From: Burkholderiales bacterium
GTDB lineage: Bacteria; Pseudomonadota; Gammaproteobacteria; Burkholderiales; SG8-39
NCBI GenBank assembly: GCA_016649475.1
Contig: JAENXP010000012.1
Coordinates: 1 to 13,356 of the forward strand
DNA length: 13,356 nt
Reading direction: 5' to 3'
Both the position numbers and the translations under genes were made by a program. Below the pieces are notes generated by a model, which saw only the letters and a list, made by a program, of their open reading frames with translations, was not told the DNA's origin and did not search any database. Every line of letters starts with the position of its first letter. Position 1 is the stretch's first letter. This document shows, one piece after another, positions 1-7,033 of this stretch.

Positions 1-1101
1 ACCGGGCTCCATGCGAACCGCCACGCCCAGCCCAAAACCATAGCCGTCGCGGTGAGGCTCGACGTTGGCGACGCGGTTCACGATCTCCTTGCCAAGGTGA
101 TTGCTGGTCATCAGCCGCACCATAGCCGGGCTCAGGATCTGGTGGCCATCCAGGCTTCCGCCATTCATAAGCATCTGGCCAAAACGTACGTAGTCCCCAA
201 TAGTTCCCACCGAGCAGCCGCCACCACATTCGAAGTGCACTTCTTCCGCGGTGGTCTGGATGCGCTGCGGCTTCCCGGTTAGCGGGTTGAGCTTCAGTGG
301 CTGCGCGACCCGATCACGCTTGTCGGCCGGTATGTGAAAGCCGGTATCCTTCATCCCCAGCGGTTCCCAAACAACCTCCGACAAATGCCCACCCAGAGTT
401 TTTCCGCTGATCTTTTCGATCGTCGCTCCCAGCACGTCCATGGCTATGCTGTACTCAAAAATCGTTCCGGGTTGGTAAACGAGCGGCAGCTGCGTGACCT
501 TCTGAATGAACTCGTCGGCCGAGGCCATCTTGGGCAGTGAACTTCCTGGCGGGTAGAGCTTACTCGCAGGGGAACCGGAGTCGGGTCGCCCTCCATAAGT
601 AAGTCCCGCCGTGTGGCGGAACAGATCGTGCACGAAGATGGGGCGCTTTTGCGCTTCATAGCCTTCCGAGCCGTCGGCATTTCGCACCGCCACCTTCATC
701 GAGGCGAAATCCGGGAAGTATTGCGACAAACGGCTCTGCAGCGGCAATCTGCCTTCCTGAGTAAGCGACAGAGCACCCACAGCGGTCATTATTTTGGTCA
801 TCGACGCGAGGCCGAAGATGGCGTCCAGTGGCATCGGCCTGCCCTGATCCTTGTCAAGGTAACCAAACGACTTGTAATAGACCAGTTTGCCGTCGCGGGC
901 GACCGCCACAACCGCTCCGGGAACGCGGTTTTGCGCAATTTCCCGTTCGAAAAAGCGGTCGATCCGGGCCAAGCCTGTCTTAGAAAAACCGGCTTTTGCG
1001 GCCGCGGTCATCGGCAACGGAGTGCTTTGGGCCTGAACCGCAGGCGAAACCAAGGCGGTAACAACGGAAACCAGCGCAAGCAGGCTTGCAGAGTAGTTCA
1101 T
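1..1101 (-). CDS. Secreted EstB-like serine hydrolase (beta-lactamase-related), 3' end truncated
   Basis: Reading leftwards from ATG at 1101, an open frame of 367 codons runs off the window, so the C-terminus is missing. The N-terminus is a signal peptide (MNYS start, hydrophobic stretch about residues 6-20, likely cleavage after A24), so the protein is probably exported. The class C beta-lactamase/EstB catalytic signature SMTK lies at residues 100-103, with S100 as nucleophile and K103 as general base. A family-typical HTAGL block follows at 163-167, and YSIAMDVLG from Y217 supplies the second (YxN-type) motif. The third KTG/HxG motif would lie in the missing part. Known members are esterases, transesterases or DD-peptidase-like enzymes; the substrate cannot be told here. 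An AAGGA ribosome site about 5 bases before the ATG supports this start. It is divergent from the DUF1772 gene. The family is secure; the activity is not. Confidence 0.9.
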   Translation of the reverse strand, partial: MNYSASLLALVSVVTALVSPAVQAQSTPLPMTAAAKAGFSKTGLARIDRFFEREIAQNRVPGAVVAVARDGKLVYYKSFGYLDKDQGRPMPLDAIFGLASMTKIMTAVGALSLTQEGRLPLQSRLSQYFPDFASMKVAVRNADGSEGYEAQKRPIFVHDLFRHTAGLTYGGRPDSGSPASKLYPPGSSLPKMASADEFIQKVTQLPLVYQPGTIFEYSIAMDVLGATIEKISGKTLGGHLSEVVWEPLGMKDTGFHIPADKRDRVAQPLKLNPLTGKPQRIQTTAEEVHFECGGGCSVGTIGDYVRFGQMLMNGGSLDGHQILSPAMVRLMTSNHLGKEIVNRVANVEPHRDGYGFGLGVAVRMEPG

Positions 1102-1162
1102 GCTTTTCCTTGTAGTGTTGGATGGAATGGAAAGCCGCAGGCGGGGTCGCCATGGCCGGCTG

Positions 1163-1191
1163 AATTTACTTCCGCGTGTATGAAAGGTCAA
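1163..1191 (-). promoter_or_regulatory. Putative sigma70 promoter for the serine hydrolase gene
   Basis: Read on the minus strand, a -35 TTGACC (1191-1186; 5 of 6 consensus bases) is separated by exactly 17 bases from a -10 TAAATT (1168-1163; 4 of 6). Transcription would start near 1156 and give a leader of about 55 bases before the ATG at 1101. Good spacing and position, but no direct evidence of activity. Confidence 0.45.
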
Positions 1192-1341
1192 TTCGTACTC
1201 AAACGTTCAGACATCCCGGACCGGTCGCCGTAACGATAAATCCCAATTGAATTTTTGTTATTCTGTGCACATCCCTAGTCACAGGCACACTACACGGCAT
1301 CGACATTTCTGCTGATCCAGTTCGCGTCACAGAACATCGCC

Positions 1342-1857
1342 TTGCTGTGCTGTGCGCTTTTCGCGGGTGGAGCAACGTATGTCAGCCTCGTGGAACAGCC
1401 TGCGATTGTCGACGCCGGCGCGGAACTGACCGGCACCTACCTTGTGCTGGTGCGGAGCCGCCTCACCTATTTTCAGACTTTTTTTGCCACTGCTGGTGCG
1501 CTGGCCGGGATAACTGCAGGGGTAACGGGGAACGCTGCATTGTGGCTTGCCGGCGGACTAGTACTCGGTTTCGCAGTTATGTTTCAGCTTGCCGTGGTTC
1601 TTCCCCAGGCACGTCGCCTTTCACATGCAGAACTGAGGGCCGACCCGCATGCGGCATCCGGCATATTCAGCAAACTGGTCAAGTTGCACGCCATACAGAG
1701 TCTCGCCGGCCTTGCGGCGCTGTCGATGTTCCTCCTGCAAGTCTGGGCGCGGCCTATCGCGTTCCAGGCCGAACCGCAGCCATTTGATTTCAGTGGCCGC
1801 TCGGCGGACCGGGCATGGACTTTTTCGCCGCCGGATGGAGCACGACAAATCAAGTAG
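1342..1857 (+). CDS. DUF1772-type integral membrane protein with non-standard start
   Basis: The protein has about 171 residues and four predicted membrane helices (about residues 1-18, 42-62, 66-87 and 115-135). The first helix carries LFAGGATYVSLVEQPA, characteristic of the DUF1772 (anthrone oxygenase-like) family, where small residues and a V-E-(H/Q)-P-A block end helix 1. The third helix and the segment GIFSKLVKLHAIQSLAG also fit. The family's role in bacteria is mostly unknown. The start is problematic: the frame is open from a stop at 1276-1278, but the only standard initiator before the conserved block is TTG at 1342, which lacks a visible Shine-Dalgarno and leaves a short first helix. 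In-frame CTG codons at 1309 and 1312 would give a fuller helix. The end (TAG 1855-1857) is certain. The hydrophilic 30-residue tail is unremarkable. Confidence 0.75.
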   Translation: MLCCALFAGGATYVSLVEQPAIVDAGAELTGTYLVLVRSRLTYFQTFFATAGALAGITAGVTGNAALWLAGGLVLGFAVMFQLAVVLPQARRLSHAELRADPHAASGIFSKLVKLHAIQSLAGLAALSMFLLQVWARPIAFQAEPQPFDFSGRSADRAWTFSPPDGARQIK

Positions 1858-2034
1858 GGTAAGCCTGTATTGCAACGCATGGTGAATTAGTATCAAGTGT
1901 GGCGCATACTATTTGGTCCTGCGCGGCAGCCTGCCGCTTAGGCAACCCAGAGGCAGCCAAAGGCGCCAAGAAGAGCGCACTTGCCGGCAAGCACACTGGG
2001 TCGGTTCTGAATCTCAGAACAAGGAGAAACGGAT

Positions 2035-2646
2035 ATGAACGTGACCACTTCAGAAACCGGAACGCACAACGCGCTTTCGATCCTGGATTCTCCCCATCCG
2101 GTGCCAGTTGGTGCGAATAAGCATGCGCGCAAGCAGATCGACTCGACGGCCATACTGTACGCCCATGCGCTCGCGATCGAGCTCGAGGCGCAGACGCGTT
2201 ACCGTGAACTCGCTGCCCACATGACCGACAGCGGCAATGACGCCGTGGCAGAACTTTTCGGTCGGCTTGCCGAGTTTGAGGGTGAGCACGCGTCTCGCCT
2301 GGCGAAGAAGTTTCAGCATTTGGAGGTCCCGCCCCTTGCGCCGGGAGAATACGCCTGGCTGGACAGCGGAGCGCCTGTTCCCGAAGCGCGGGCCTTCGTC
2401 TACAGAATGATGACGCCGCATATGGCGTTGGCAATTGCACTGAGCGCTGAAGAGCGAGCCAGGGCATTCTTTGAACGGGTAGGAACGGAAGCACGCGACG
2501 CGTCCATCCGAGAGTTGGCGGTCGAATTCGCGCGGGAGGAGGAAGCGCATATAGCCTGGGTGAGCGATGCAATTGCGCGTCAGCCGCAGCCATATCAGCC
2601 CTCCGAAGATCAGCCGGGCGATCCTGCCATAGAGCAGCAGAGGTAG
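2035..2646 (+). CDS. Ferritin-like / rubrerythrin-type di-iron protein
   Basis: This 203-residue, mostly helical protein starts at ATG 2035 behind AAGGAG (2021-2026, 8-base spacing). Four helices carry the ferritin-like di-iron ligand pattern: E49 or E51 in AIELEAQ, the ExxH pair E82/H85 in FEGEHASR, E139/E140 in SAEERAR, and the second ExxH pair E169/H172 in REEEAHIAW. This fits a carboxylate-bridged di-iron centre as in rubrerythrins. No CxxC rubredoxin domain is present, so electron supply must come from elsewhere or the protein works differently. The first ~35 residues and the proline- and glutamine-rich tail (from about 183) look disordered. Likely role is peroxide or iron handling in the cytoplasm, inferred from family only. 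It stands alone, with 177 bases separating it from the DUF1772 gene. Confidence 0.85.
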   Translation: MNVTTSETGTHNALSILDSPHPVPVGANKHARKQIDSTAILYAHALAIELEAQTRYRELAAHMTDSGNDAVAELFGRLAEFEGEHASRLAKKFQHLEVPPLAPGEYAWLDSGAPVPEARAFVYRMMTPHMALAIALSAEERARAFFERVGTEARDASIRELAVEFAREEEAHIAWVSDAIARQPQPYQPSEDQPGDPAIEQQR

Positions 2647-2996
2647 CTTGCACGCCTGAAACGGCCGACAAGTGGAAGGTCGCGTCGAGTAGGCAAGCGG
2701 CAGCGGCATTCCAGTTAGACTCTGACCCTCAATGCTTCGAACCCGGGGGCGCTTCCTTCGGGTCGGGATTACTCCTTGTACAGCTCGCAATCAAAGCCGA
2801 AAAGCGGCCATCAGATTTCGGCAGCTCCCGGGGCCGACCTTGGCCATGTTTGTGCACTCGGCCAGAATCCGTCATCGAGGCGGCGACTTCAGCGCCGTGC
2901 GGAACGAGCGCCACGAGGCCTTCGACCGGCCATTCAAGGACGCCAAAGGCGTGCCCCGAATGGCACACTCAGCCCTTCGGCCATAGGCATATCAAT
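2647..2996 (+). other. Non-coding stretch, no convincing gene; contains a small inverted repeat
   Basis: Open frames of 70-85 codons exist on both strands here but none has a ribosome site or a recognisable domain. A 7-base inverted repeat (GCCGAAA at 2796-2802, TTTCGGC at 2816-2822, 13-base loop) lies inside. The stretch may be a decayed gene or repeat remnant next to the toxin-antitoxin locus; I cannot identify its source. Confidence 0.4.
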
Positions 2997-3017
2997 GTAG
3001 CACTCTTGTGCTACTAT
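2997..3017 (+). promoter_or_regulatory. Palindromic operator and -10 box of the toxin-antitoxin operon
   Basis: GTAGCAC (2997-3003) and GTGCTAC (3008-3014) form a perfect 7-base inverted repeat around TCTT. The right arm overlaps TACTAT (3012-3017), a good -10 element, although the -35 side is weak. It lies 25 bases before the antitoxin ATG. RHH antitoxins typically bind such palindromes and repress their own operon, so this is most likely the autoregulatory operator. Confidence 0.65.
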
Positions 3018-3041
3018 GCAAACTTGCGCCGGAGTCAATCA

Positions 3042-3326
3042 ATGTCCACGACCACTATTCGCCTGCCGCAGGATCTAAAAAAGCGCATCGCTCGGGCCGC
3101 AGAACGCGCTGGAAGCACTGCACACAGTTTCATCCTCGAAGCGATAGCCGAAAAAGCCGAACAGGAAGAGCGCCAGGGCGAGTTCCAAGATACCGCCGAG
3201 CGACGGTACGCTGAAATTCTGGCCTCTGGCAAGACAGTGCCGTGGAGCGAAATGCGTCGCTATCTTGAACGTCGGCTCGCAGGCAACAAGATTGCTCGAC
3301 CAAAGCCGGGAACGCTCGCCCGCTAG
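3042..3326 (+). CDS. RHH (CopG/ParD-like) antitoxin
   Basis: A 94-residue protein. The start at ATG 3042 is chosen because GGAG (3031-3034) lies 7 bases upstream, and because STTTIRLP immediately after the Met is the beta-strand of a ribbon-helix-helix DNA-binding domain; the longer frame upstream to 2850 has no such support. Helices DLKKRIARAAERAG and SFILEAIAEKAEQ complete the RHH fold (about residues 3-45), which dimerises and binds the palindrome upstream. The C-terminal half, ending RYAEILASGKTVPWSEMRRYLE, matches the toxin-wrapping tail common in ParD/CopG-type antitoxins (alternating small residues, then G-x-T-V-P-W). The toxin gene follows after 2 bases, so the two are co-transcribed and probably translationally coupled. 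Confidence 0.9.
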   Translation: MSTTTIRLPQDLKKRIARAAERAGSTAHSFILEAIAEKAEQEERQGEFQDTAERRYAEILASGKTVPWSEMRRYLERRLAGNKIARPKPGTLAR

Positions 3327-3328
3327 TA

Positions 3329-3625
3329 ATGTCGCGCATCGAACTTGCACCAGAGGTCGGAGATGATCTCGACCGCATCTTGAACCATCTCACTGAGCAT
3401 GAGGCGGCGGACGCCAAGTCACACATTGAAGATATTTTTCGCGCGATCGACGTCCTGGAGCGAAATCCACTGATTGGTCGACCCGTCCGGGCCGGTCTAA
3501 GAGAACTTGTGATCGGACGGCACGCACGCGGTTATGTCGCATTGTATCGATACGTCACCGAACTTGACGCGGTTTTTGTACTTGTCATCCGCGGCCAGAA
3601 GGAGGCGGGCTACACAAGACTGTAG
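3329..3625 (+). CDS. ParE/RelE-family toxin
   Basis: A 98-residue protein whose ATG follows the antitoxin stop by 2 bases. It carries the ParE/RelE-fold landmarks in order: an N-terminal helix pair (APEVGDDLDRILNHL and the 28-45 helix), NPLIGRPV (46-53), LRELVIGRHARGYVALYRY (58-75) with a gly-tyr-val strand, and the family's terminal block VLVIRGQKEAGY (84-95), equivalent to the usual IRHQREAGY. ParE members poison DNA gyrase while RelE members cut ribosome-bound mRNA; the sequence does not decide between these, though the REL...GYV pattern and terminal EAGY lean to ParE. It appears intact, so the module may be functional. It stabilises genomic or mobile segments in many bacteria; no plasmid or integrase gene is visible here. 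Confidence 0.9.
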   Translation: MSRIELAPEVGDDLDRILNHLTEHEAADAKSHIEDIFRAIDVLERNPLIGRPVRAGLRELVIGRHARGYVALYRYVTELDAVFVLVIRGQKEAGYTRL

Positions 3626-4010
3626 GTTTGAGCGGCCGCTTGCACGAGCCGAAATGGGCACCGACTAGCAGCCGTTCCTCGTCGCATCGCCGGCGTGCAG
3701 ATTGCCAGGCGCCCCTCTCCGGCAACCAAAGCTCACTACAATACAAAACCCCCTATCGTAAGCAGCGAGAACCAGATCGGCGGGCAAGCACAGCAGGATC
3801 TATCTTACCGGGCCCGATTATTGGACGAGCAGCATCGAATTGCCGGGCTGCGAGTTCTTCGCCCGCCATCCGCGAACGCCGCCAACTTAAGCTCGGCCAG
3901 GGTATCACCTTGCCATCACCTGCCGGGTATGTTGGAATCACTGTTTAAACGCTGCAAAACAAGGCGCACAAGCGTCGCAATATTCACGGCAATCAAAAGA
4001 GGAGAACACC
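3626..4010 (+). other. Intergenic region upstream of the TRAP operon; no clear gene
   Basis: This 385-base stretch holds no frame with a ribosome site and recognisable protein. An open frame around 3760-3890 without an initiator reads RIYLTGPDYWTSS, then a further ELPGCEFFARHP segment; it may be a fragment of a former gene, but I do not recognise it. The TRAP promoter must lie here. GTTTAAAC (3943-3950) is a perfect 8-base palindrome and a possible operator half, but no convincing -35/-10 pair was found. AGAGGAG at 3998-4004 is the dctP ribosome site. Confidence 0.4.
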
Positions 4011-5036
4011 ATGAAGTTCGCTTGGAAATTGGTTTCAATCGCAATTGGTGCGGTGCTCTGGCAATCCGCGTTCGCGGCGGACGTAACGCTGCGCTTTCAC
4101 CAGTTCCTGCCGCCGCAGGCGACGATACCCTCGAAGGCCATCGTGCCCTGGGCGCAGAAGATCGAGAAGGAAAGCGGCGGGCGCATCAAAGTGCAGCACT
4201 TCCCCAGCATGCAGCTCGGCGGCAAACCGCCCGAATTGTTCGACCAGGCCAAGGACGGCGTGGCTGACATAGTCTGGACGGTGCTCGGCTATACCCCCGG
4301 CCGTTTCCCGAAATCCGAGGTGTTCGAACTGCCGTTCAGCAGCGGTCTGGCCGAACCGGCCTCGCGCGCTTTCCAGGAATACGTCGAAAAGAATGCGATG
4401 GACGAATTCAAGGACGTCAAGCTCATCGCGGTTCACGTACATGGCCCCGGCTTGTTTCACAGCAGGGACCCCATCACCAAGCTGGAGGATCTCAAGGGTA
4501 TGAAGGTGCGCGGCGGTTCTCGCATCGTCAACATCATGCTTGGGCAACTCGGAGCAACGCCGGTCGGCATGCCGGTTCCGGCGGTCGGCGAGGCCCTGTC
4601 CAAAGGCGTGATCAACGCCACGACGATTCCCTGGGAAGTGGTGCCGGCCTTGAAGGTGCAGCAGATCGTCAAGAACCATACCGGGTTTGCCGGCGACAAA
4701 GGTCTGTACACCCAGACCTTCGGGATCGTGATGAACAAGGCCGCGTACGACAAACTGCCGGCCGATCTCAAGAAGGTGATCGACGACAATAGCGGCGCCG
4801 AGACAGCGGCCTTGTTCGGCCGCGCCATGGACGCCGGCGACAAACGCGGACTGGCGCTGGCGCAAAAGGCGGGCAACAAAATCTATATGCTCGACGCCGC
4901 GGAAACAAAGAAGTGGCGCGACGCAGCTGCGGGCGTGGATGACGCCTGGTTCAAGGAAGTTGCAGGCAAGGGCATCGACGGGCCCAAGCTCGCGGCCGAG
5001 GCCCGGGCACTGATCACCAAGTATTCCGGCAAATAG
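4011..5036 (+). CDS. dctP: TRAP transporter substrate-binding protein (DctP family)
   Basis: A 341-residue periplasmic binding protein, starting at ATG 4011 with AGAGGAG 6 bases upstream. A clear signal peptide (MKFAWK, hydrophobic 7-18) is cleaved after AFA at residue 22. The mature part has the DctP pattern: FHQFLPPQA (29-37), LGGKPPELFDQAKDG (69-83), the KGMKVRGG strand with R167, the arginine that in this family pairs with the ligand carboxylate (or a similar anion), then GATPVGMP (181-188) and INATTIPWEV (201-210). It delivers an organic anion, usually a carboxylate or sulfonate, to the DctQM permease encoded immediately downstream. The ligand cannot be read from sequence. It is first of three co-directional genes; a stable hairpin follows its stop, which often makes the binding protein more abundant than the permease. 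Product is secure, ligand unknown. Confidence 0.95.
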   Translation: MKFAWKLVSIAIGAVLWQSAFAADVTLRFHQFLPPQATIPSKAIVPWAQKIEKESGGRIKVQHFPSMQLGGKPPELFDQAKDGVADIVWTVLGYTPGRFPKSEVFELPFSSGLAEPASRAFQEYVEKNAMDEFKDVKLIAVHVHGPGLFHSRDPITKLEDLKGMKVRGGSRIVNIMLGQLGATPVGMPVPAVGEALSKGVINATTIPWEVVPALKVQQIVKNHTGFAGDKGLYTQTFGIVMNKAAYDKLPADLKKVIDDNSGAETAALFGRAMDAGDKRGLALAQKAGNKIYMLDAAETKKWRDAAAGVDDAWFKEVAGKGIDGPKLAAEARALITKYSGK

Positions 5037-5057
5037 GAGGCCAGGCTTTTGACTTAT

Positions 5058-5089
5058 AGAGCGGCGCGCGAAAGCCGCCGCGCCGCTCT
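5058..5089 (+). terminator. Strong intercistronic hairpin between dctP and dctQ
   Basis: AGAGCGGCGCG (5058-5068) and CGCGCCGCTCT (5079-5089) are perfect 11-base complements around a 10-base loop. No T-run follows, so this is not a classical terminator. In TRAP and ABC transporter operons a hairpin here commonly stabilises the binding-protein mRNA end or partially halts transcription into the membrane genes. Either role is inference. Confidence 0.6.
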
Positions 5090-5104
5090 GCCGCCTCCGC
5101 GACA

Positions 5105-5623
5105 ATGAGCAAGATCATCTACGACACCAGCCGCTTCATGGCCTGGTTTGGCGGATTCGTGCTCTCCGGGCTGGCAGTTCTCAGCGTCGTCAGCATCACC
5201 GGGCGTGCCTTAAGCTTCGCCGTTCTGGGCCCGGTGCCAGGCGATTTCGAACTGGTCGAGGCCGGCACGGCGCTGGCCGTGTTCTGCTTTCTTCCGTGGT
5301 GTCACCTCAAGCGGCGCCACGCAGATGTCAGCCTGTTCTGGCTTGCCTATCCGGCACCATTGCGACACATGCTGTCGGTCGCGTCCGATGGCTTCATGCT
5401 GGCAGTCTGGCTGTTGCTGGTCTGGCGCATGGGTGTGGCCATGCTGGAGTACCGTGCAAACGACGAGGTCAGTTTCATCTTGCAGATGCCAGCATGGTGG
5501 GGTTATGCCGCATCGATGATCCCGGCCGTGCTTGGCTGCATCATCTATCTCTGGCGCTTGCTCGAATCGCTGGGTTTCGTCGCGGCGCACGAAGGCTTTG
5601 TTCCGGAACAAGGCGGCCATTGA
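5105..5623 (+). CDS. dctQ: TRAP transporter small permease subunit (DctQ family)
   Basis: A 172-residue protein with four membrane helices (about 11-33, 51-68, 92-114, 131-151), the DctQ topology. The family-typical GDFELVE (46-52) precedes helix 2, and HLKRRHADV (67-75) forms the conserved basic loop after it. It pairs with the large subunit to form the sodium-coupled TRAP permease in the inner membrane. Start: ATG 5105, but no Shine-Dalgarno is visible before it; the preceding 15 bases are GC-rich without a purine run. It lies 15 bases after the hairpin ending at 5089, so initiation may depend on that structure. An in-frame ATG at 5138 would remove part of helix 1. It ends in TGA at 5621-5623 overlapping the next gene's ATG by one base, a sign of translational coupling. 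Confidence 0.92.
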   Translation: MSKIIYDTSRFMAWFGGFVLSGLAVLSVVSITGRALSFAVLGPVPGDFELVEAGTALAVFCFLPWCHLKRRHADVSLFWLAYPAPLRHMLSVASDGFMLAVWLLLVWRMGVAMLEYRANDEVSFILQMPAWWGYAASMIPAVLGCIIYLWRLLESLGFVAAHEGFVPEQGGH

Positions 5624-6939
5624 TGGATCAGCTCGCGCTGGCCGCCTGGTCGTTCCCGGTCCTGCTGGTTCTGATTTTTCTCCGGATTCCGATCGGGCTT
5701 TCGATGCTGCTGCTGGGCCTGGTGGGATCGTGGCTGGTCTATGGCAGCCTGCCGCCGGTATTGAACCAGATGAAAAACCTGGCCTACACCCAGTTCTCGA
5801 ATCATTCCCTGTCGATCGTGCCGCTGTTCCTGCTGATGGGGCAGTTTGCCTCGCTCGGCGGCATGTCGCGGGATTTGTTCAAGGCAGCCGCAGCCTTCCT
5901 CGGGCATCGCAGGGGCGGTGTCGGAATGGCCGCCATCGGTGCGTGCGCCGGCTTTGGGTCGATATGCGGCTCCTCGCTCGCCACCGCGGCGACCATGGGC
6001 CAGGTGGCGCTGCCCGAATTGCGCCGCGCCGGATATTCCGGCGCCTTGTCGACCGGCGCCCTCGCGGCCGGCGGCACCCTGGGTATCCTGATCCCGCCGT
6101 CGATCGTGCTGGTGATTTACGCCATCCTGGCCGAGCAGAACATCGCCAAGATGTTCGCCGCCGCCATGATTCCAGGCGTGCTTGCCGCGCTGGGCTATAT
6201 GGCCGTGATAGCCATATACGTGCGCGTGGCGCCGGATTCGGCCGGCCAGATTCCGGCGGTACCGTGGCCGGGGCGTCTTCGTGCGTTACACGCGGTTTGG
6301 CCGGTTATCGCGATTTTCGTCGTGGTCATCGGCGGCATCTATTCCGGCGTTTTTACCCCCACCGAGGGCGCGGCGGTAGGCGCCGTAGCTACCGGACTGC
6401 TGGCCTGGCGCAATGGCGGCCTTTCCGGAAAGGGAATCCTCAACGCCTTCGAAGCCACCGCCAGCGCCACGGGCATGGTGTTTCTGATCGTGCTCGGCGC
6501 CGCCGCCTACAACAATTTTCTGGCACTGTCGCAGCTTCCACAGGAACTCGCCCTGTGGGTCGGCACCCTCGGCCTCGGCCCCTACTCGATCCTGTGGGCG
6601 ATCCTGATCTTCTATCTGGTCGCGGGCTGTGTGATGGATTCGCTTTCGATGATCCTGCTGACCATCCCGATTTTTTTTCCGATGATTTCGGGGCTGGACT
6701 TCGGCCTCTCGACCGAAAACACCGCGATCTGGTTTGGCATCCTGGTGCTGATCGTGGTCGAAGTCGGCCTCATTACGCCCCCGGTAGGCATGAACCTGTT
6801 CGTCATCCAGTCGATGGCGCCGGGCATTTCCATCCGCGACACCTATCGCGGTGTGTGGCCTTTTGTCTTCAGCGATTTTCTGCGCATTTGCATGCTGGTG
6901 GCGTTTCCCGCCATTACGCTGTTTATTCTGAGGTTCTGA
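5623..6939 (+). CDS. dctM: TRAP transporter large permease subunit (DctM family)
   Basis: 438 residues, very hydrophobic throughout, with about 12 helices. The start is the ATG at 5623, whose A is also the last base of the dctQ stop (TGATG). Starting earlier (5296) would place most of the extra residues inside dctQ in another frame and add non-membrane sequence. DctM landmarks: FLRIPIGLSM (19-28), SICGSSLATAATMG (113-126), GGTLGILIPPS (150-160), FTPTEGAAVGA (244-254) and GLITPPVGMNLFV (382-394); the two Pro-rich repeats sit in the hairpin/gate regions of the two pseudo-symmetric halves. This subunit forms the transport channel and carries the sodium sites. Ends the operon; 94 bases separate it from the convergent HD-domain gene. 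Confidence 0.95.
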   Translation: MDQLALAAWSFPVLLVLIFLRIPIGLSMLLLGLVGSWLVYGSLPPVLNQMKNLAYTQFSNHSLSIVPLFLLMGQFASLGGMSRDLFKAAAAFLGHRRGGVGMAAIGACAGFGSICGSSLATAATMGQVALPELRRAGYSGALSTGALAAGGTLGILIPPSIVLVIYAILAEQNIAKMFAAAMIPGVLAALGYMAVIAIYVRVAPDSAGQIPAVPWPGRLRALHAVWPVIAIFVVVIGGIYSGVFTPTEGAAVGAVATGLLAWRNGGLSGKGILNAFEATASATGMVFLIVLGAAAYNNFLALSQLPQELALWVGTLGLGPYSILWAILIFYLVAGCVMDSLSMILLTIPIFFPMISGLDFGLSTENTAIWFGILVLIVVEVGLITPPVGMNLFVIQSMAPGISIRDTYRGVWPFVFSDFLRICMLVAFPAITLFILRF

Positions 6940-7008
6940 AGCACCGACGCGCATTCGCGGTAGCGGAGTCTCTGGCCTCCTCTAGTCGCTGCGGGCGCCT
7001 GCAGTTGG

Positions 7009-7027
7009 GCCAGGTCCGGGCCCTGGC
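7009..7027. terminator. Weak inverted repeat between convergent genes
   Basis: GCCAGG (7009-7014) and CCTGGC (7022-7027) pair across a 7-base loop, in the only gap between dctM and the convergent HD gene. No T-run on either side, so termination by this hairpin is uncertain; it is simply the best candidate in the 6940-7033 gap. Confidence 0.25.
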
Positions 7028-7033
7028 GGCCGG

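Noticed and set aside
1923..1937. Hairpin GCGGCA-GCC-TGCCGC as terminator of the DUF1772 gene
   Set aside because: Only six pairs, no T-run, and over 60 bases past the stop; too weak to annotate.
1980..1991. 12-base palindrome CTTGCCGGCAAG before the ferritin-like gene
   Set aside because: A perfect palindrome, but no matching regulator family or promoter geometry could be tied to it; may be chance.
4035..5105. Long minus-strand open frame (356 codons) opposite dctP
   Set aside because: It is antisense to a clear DctP gene, has no recognisable domain, and its codon bias and lack of a ribosome site mark it as a GC-rich mirror frame.
5296..5622. Extended N-terminus of the plus-strand DctM
   Set aside because: The extension lies inside dctQ in another frame and reads as non-membrane sequence; the TGATG overlap at 5621-5625 gives the proper start.
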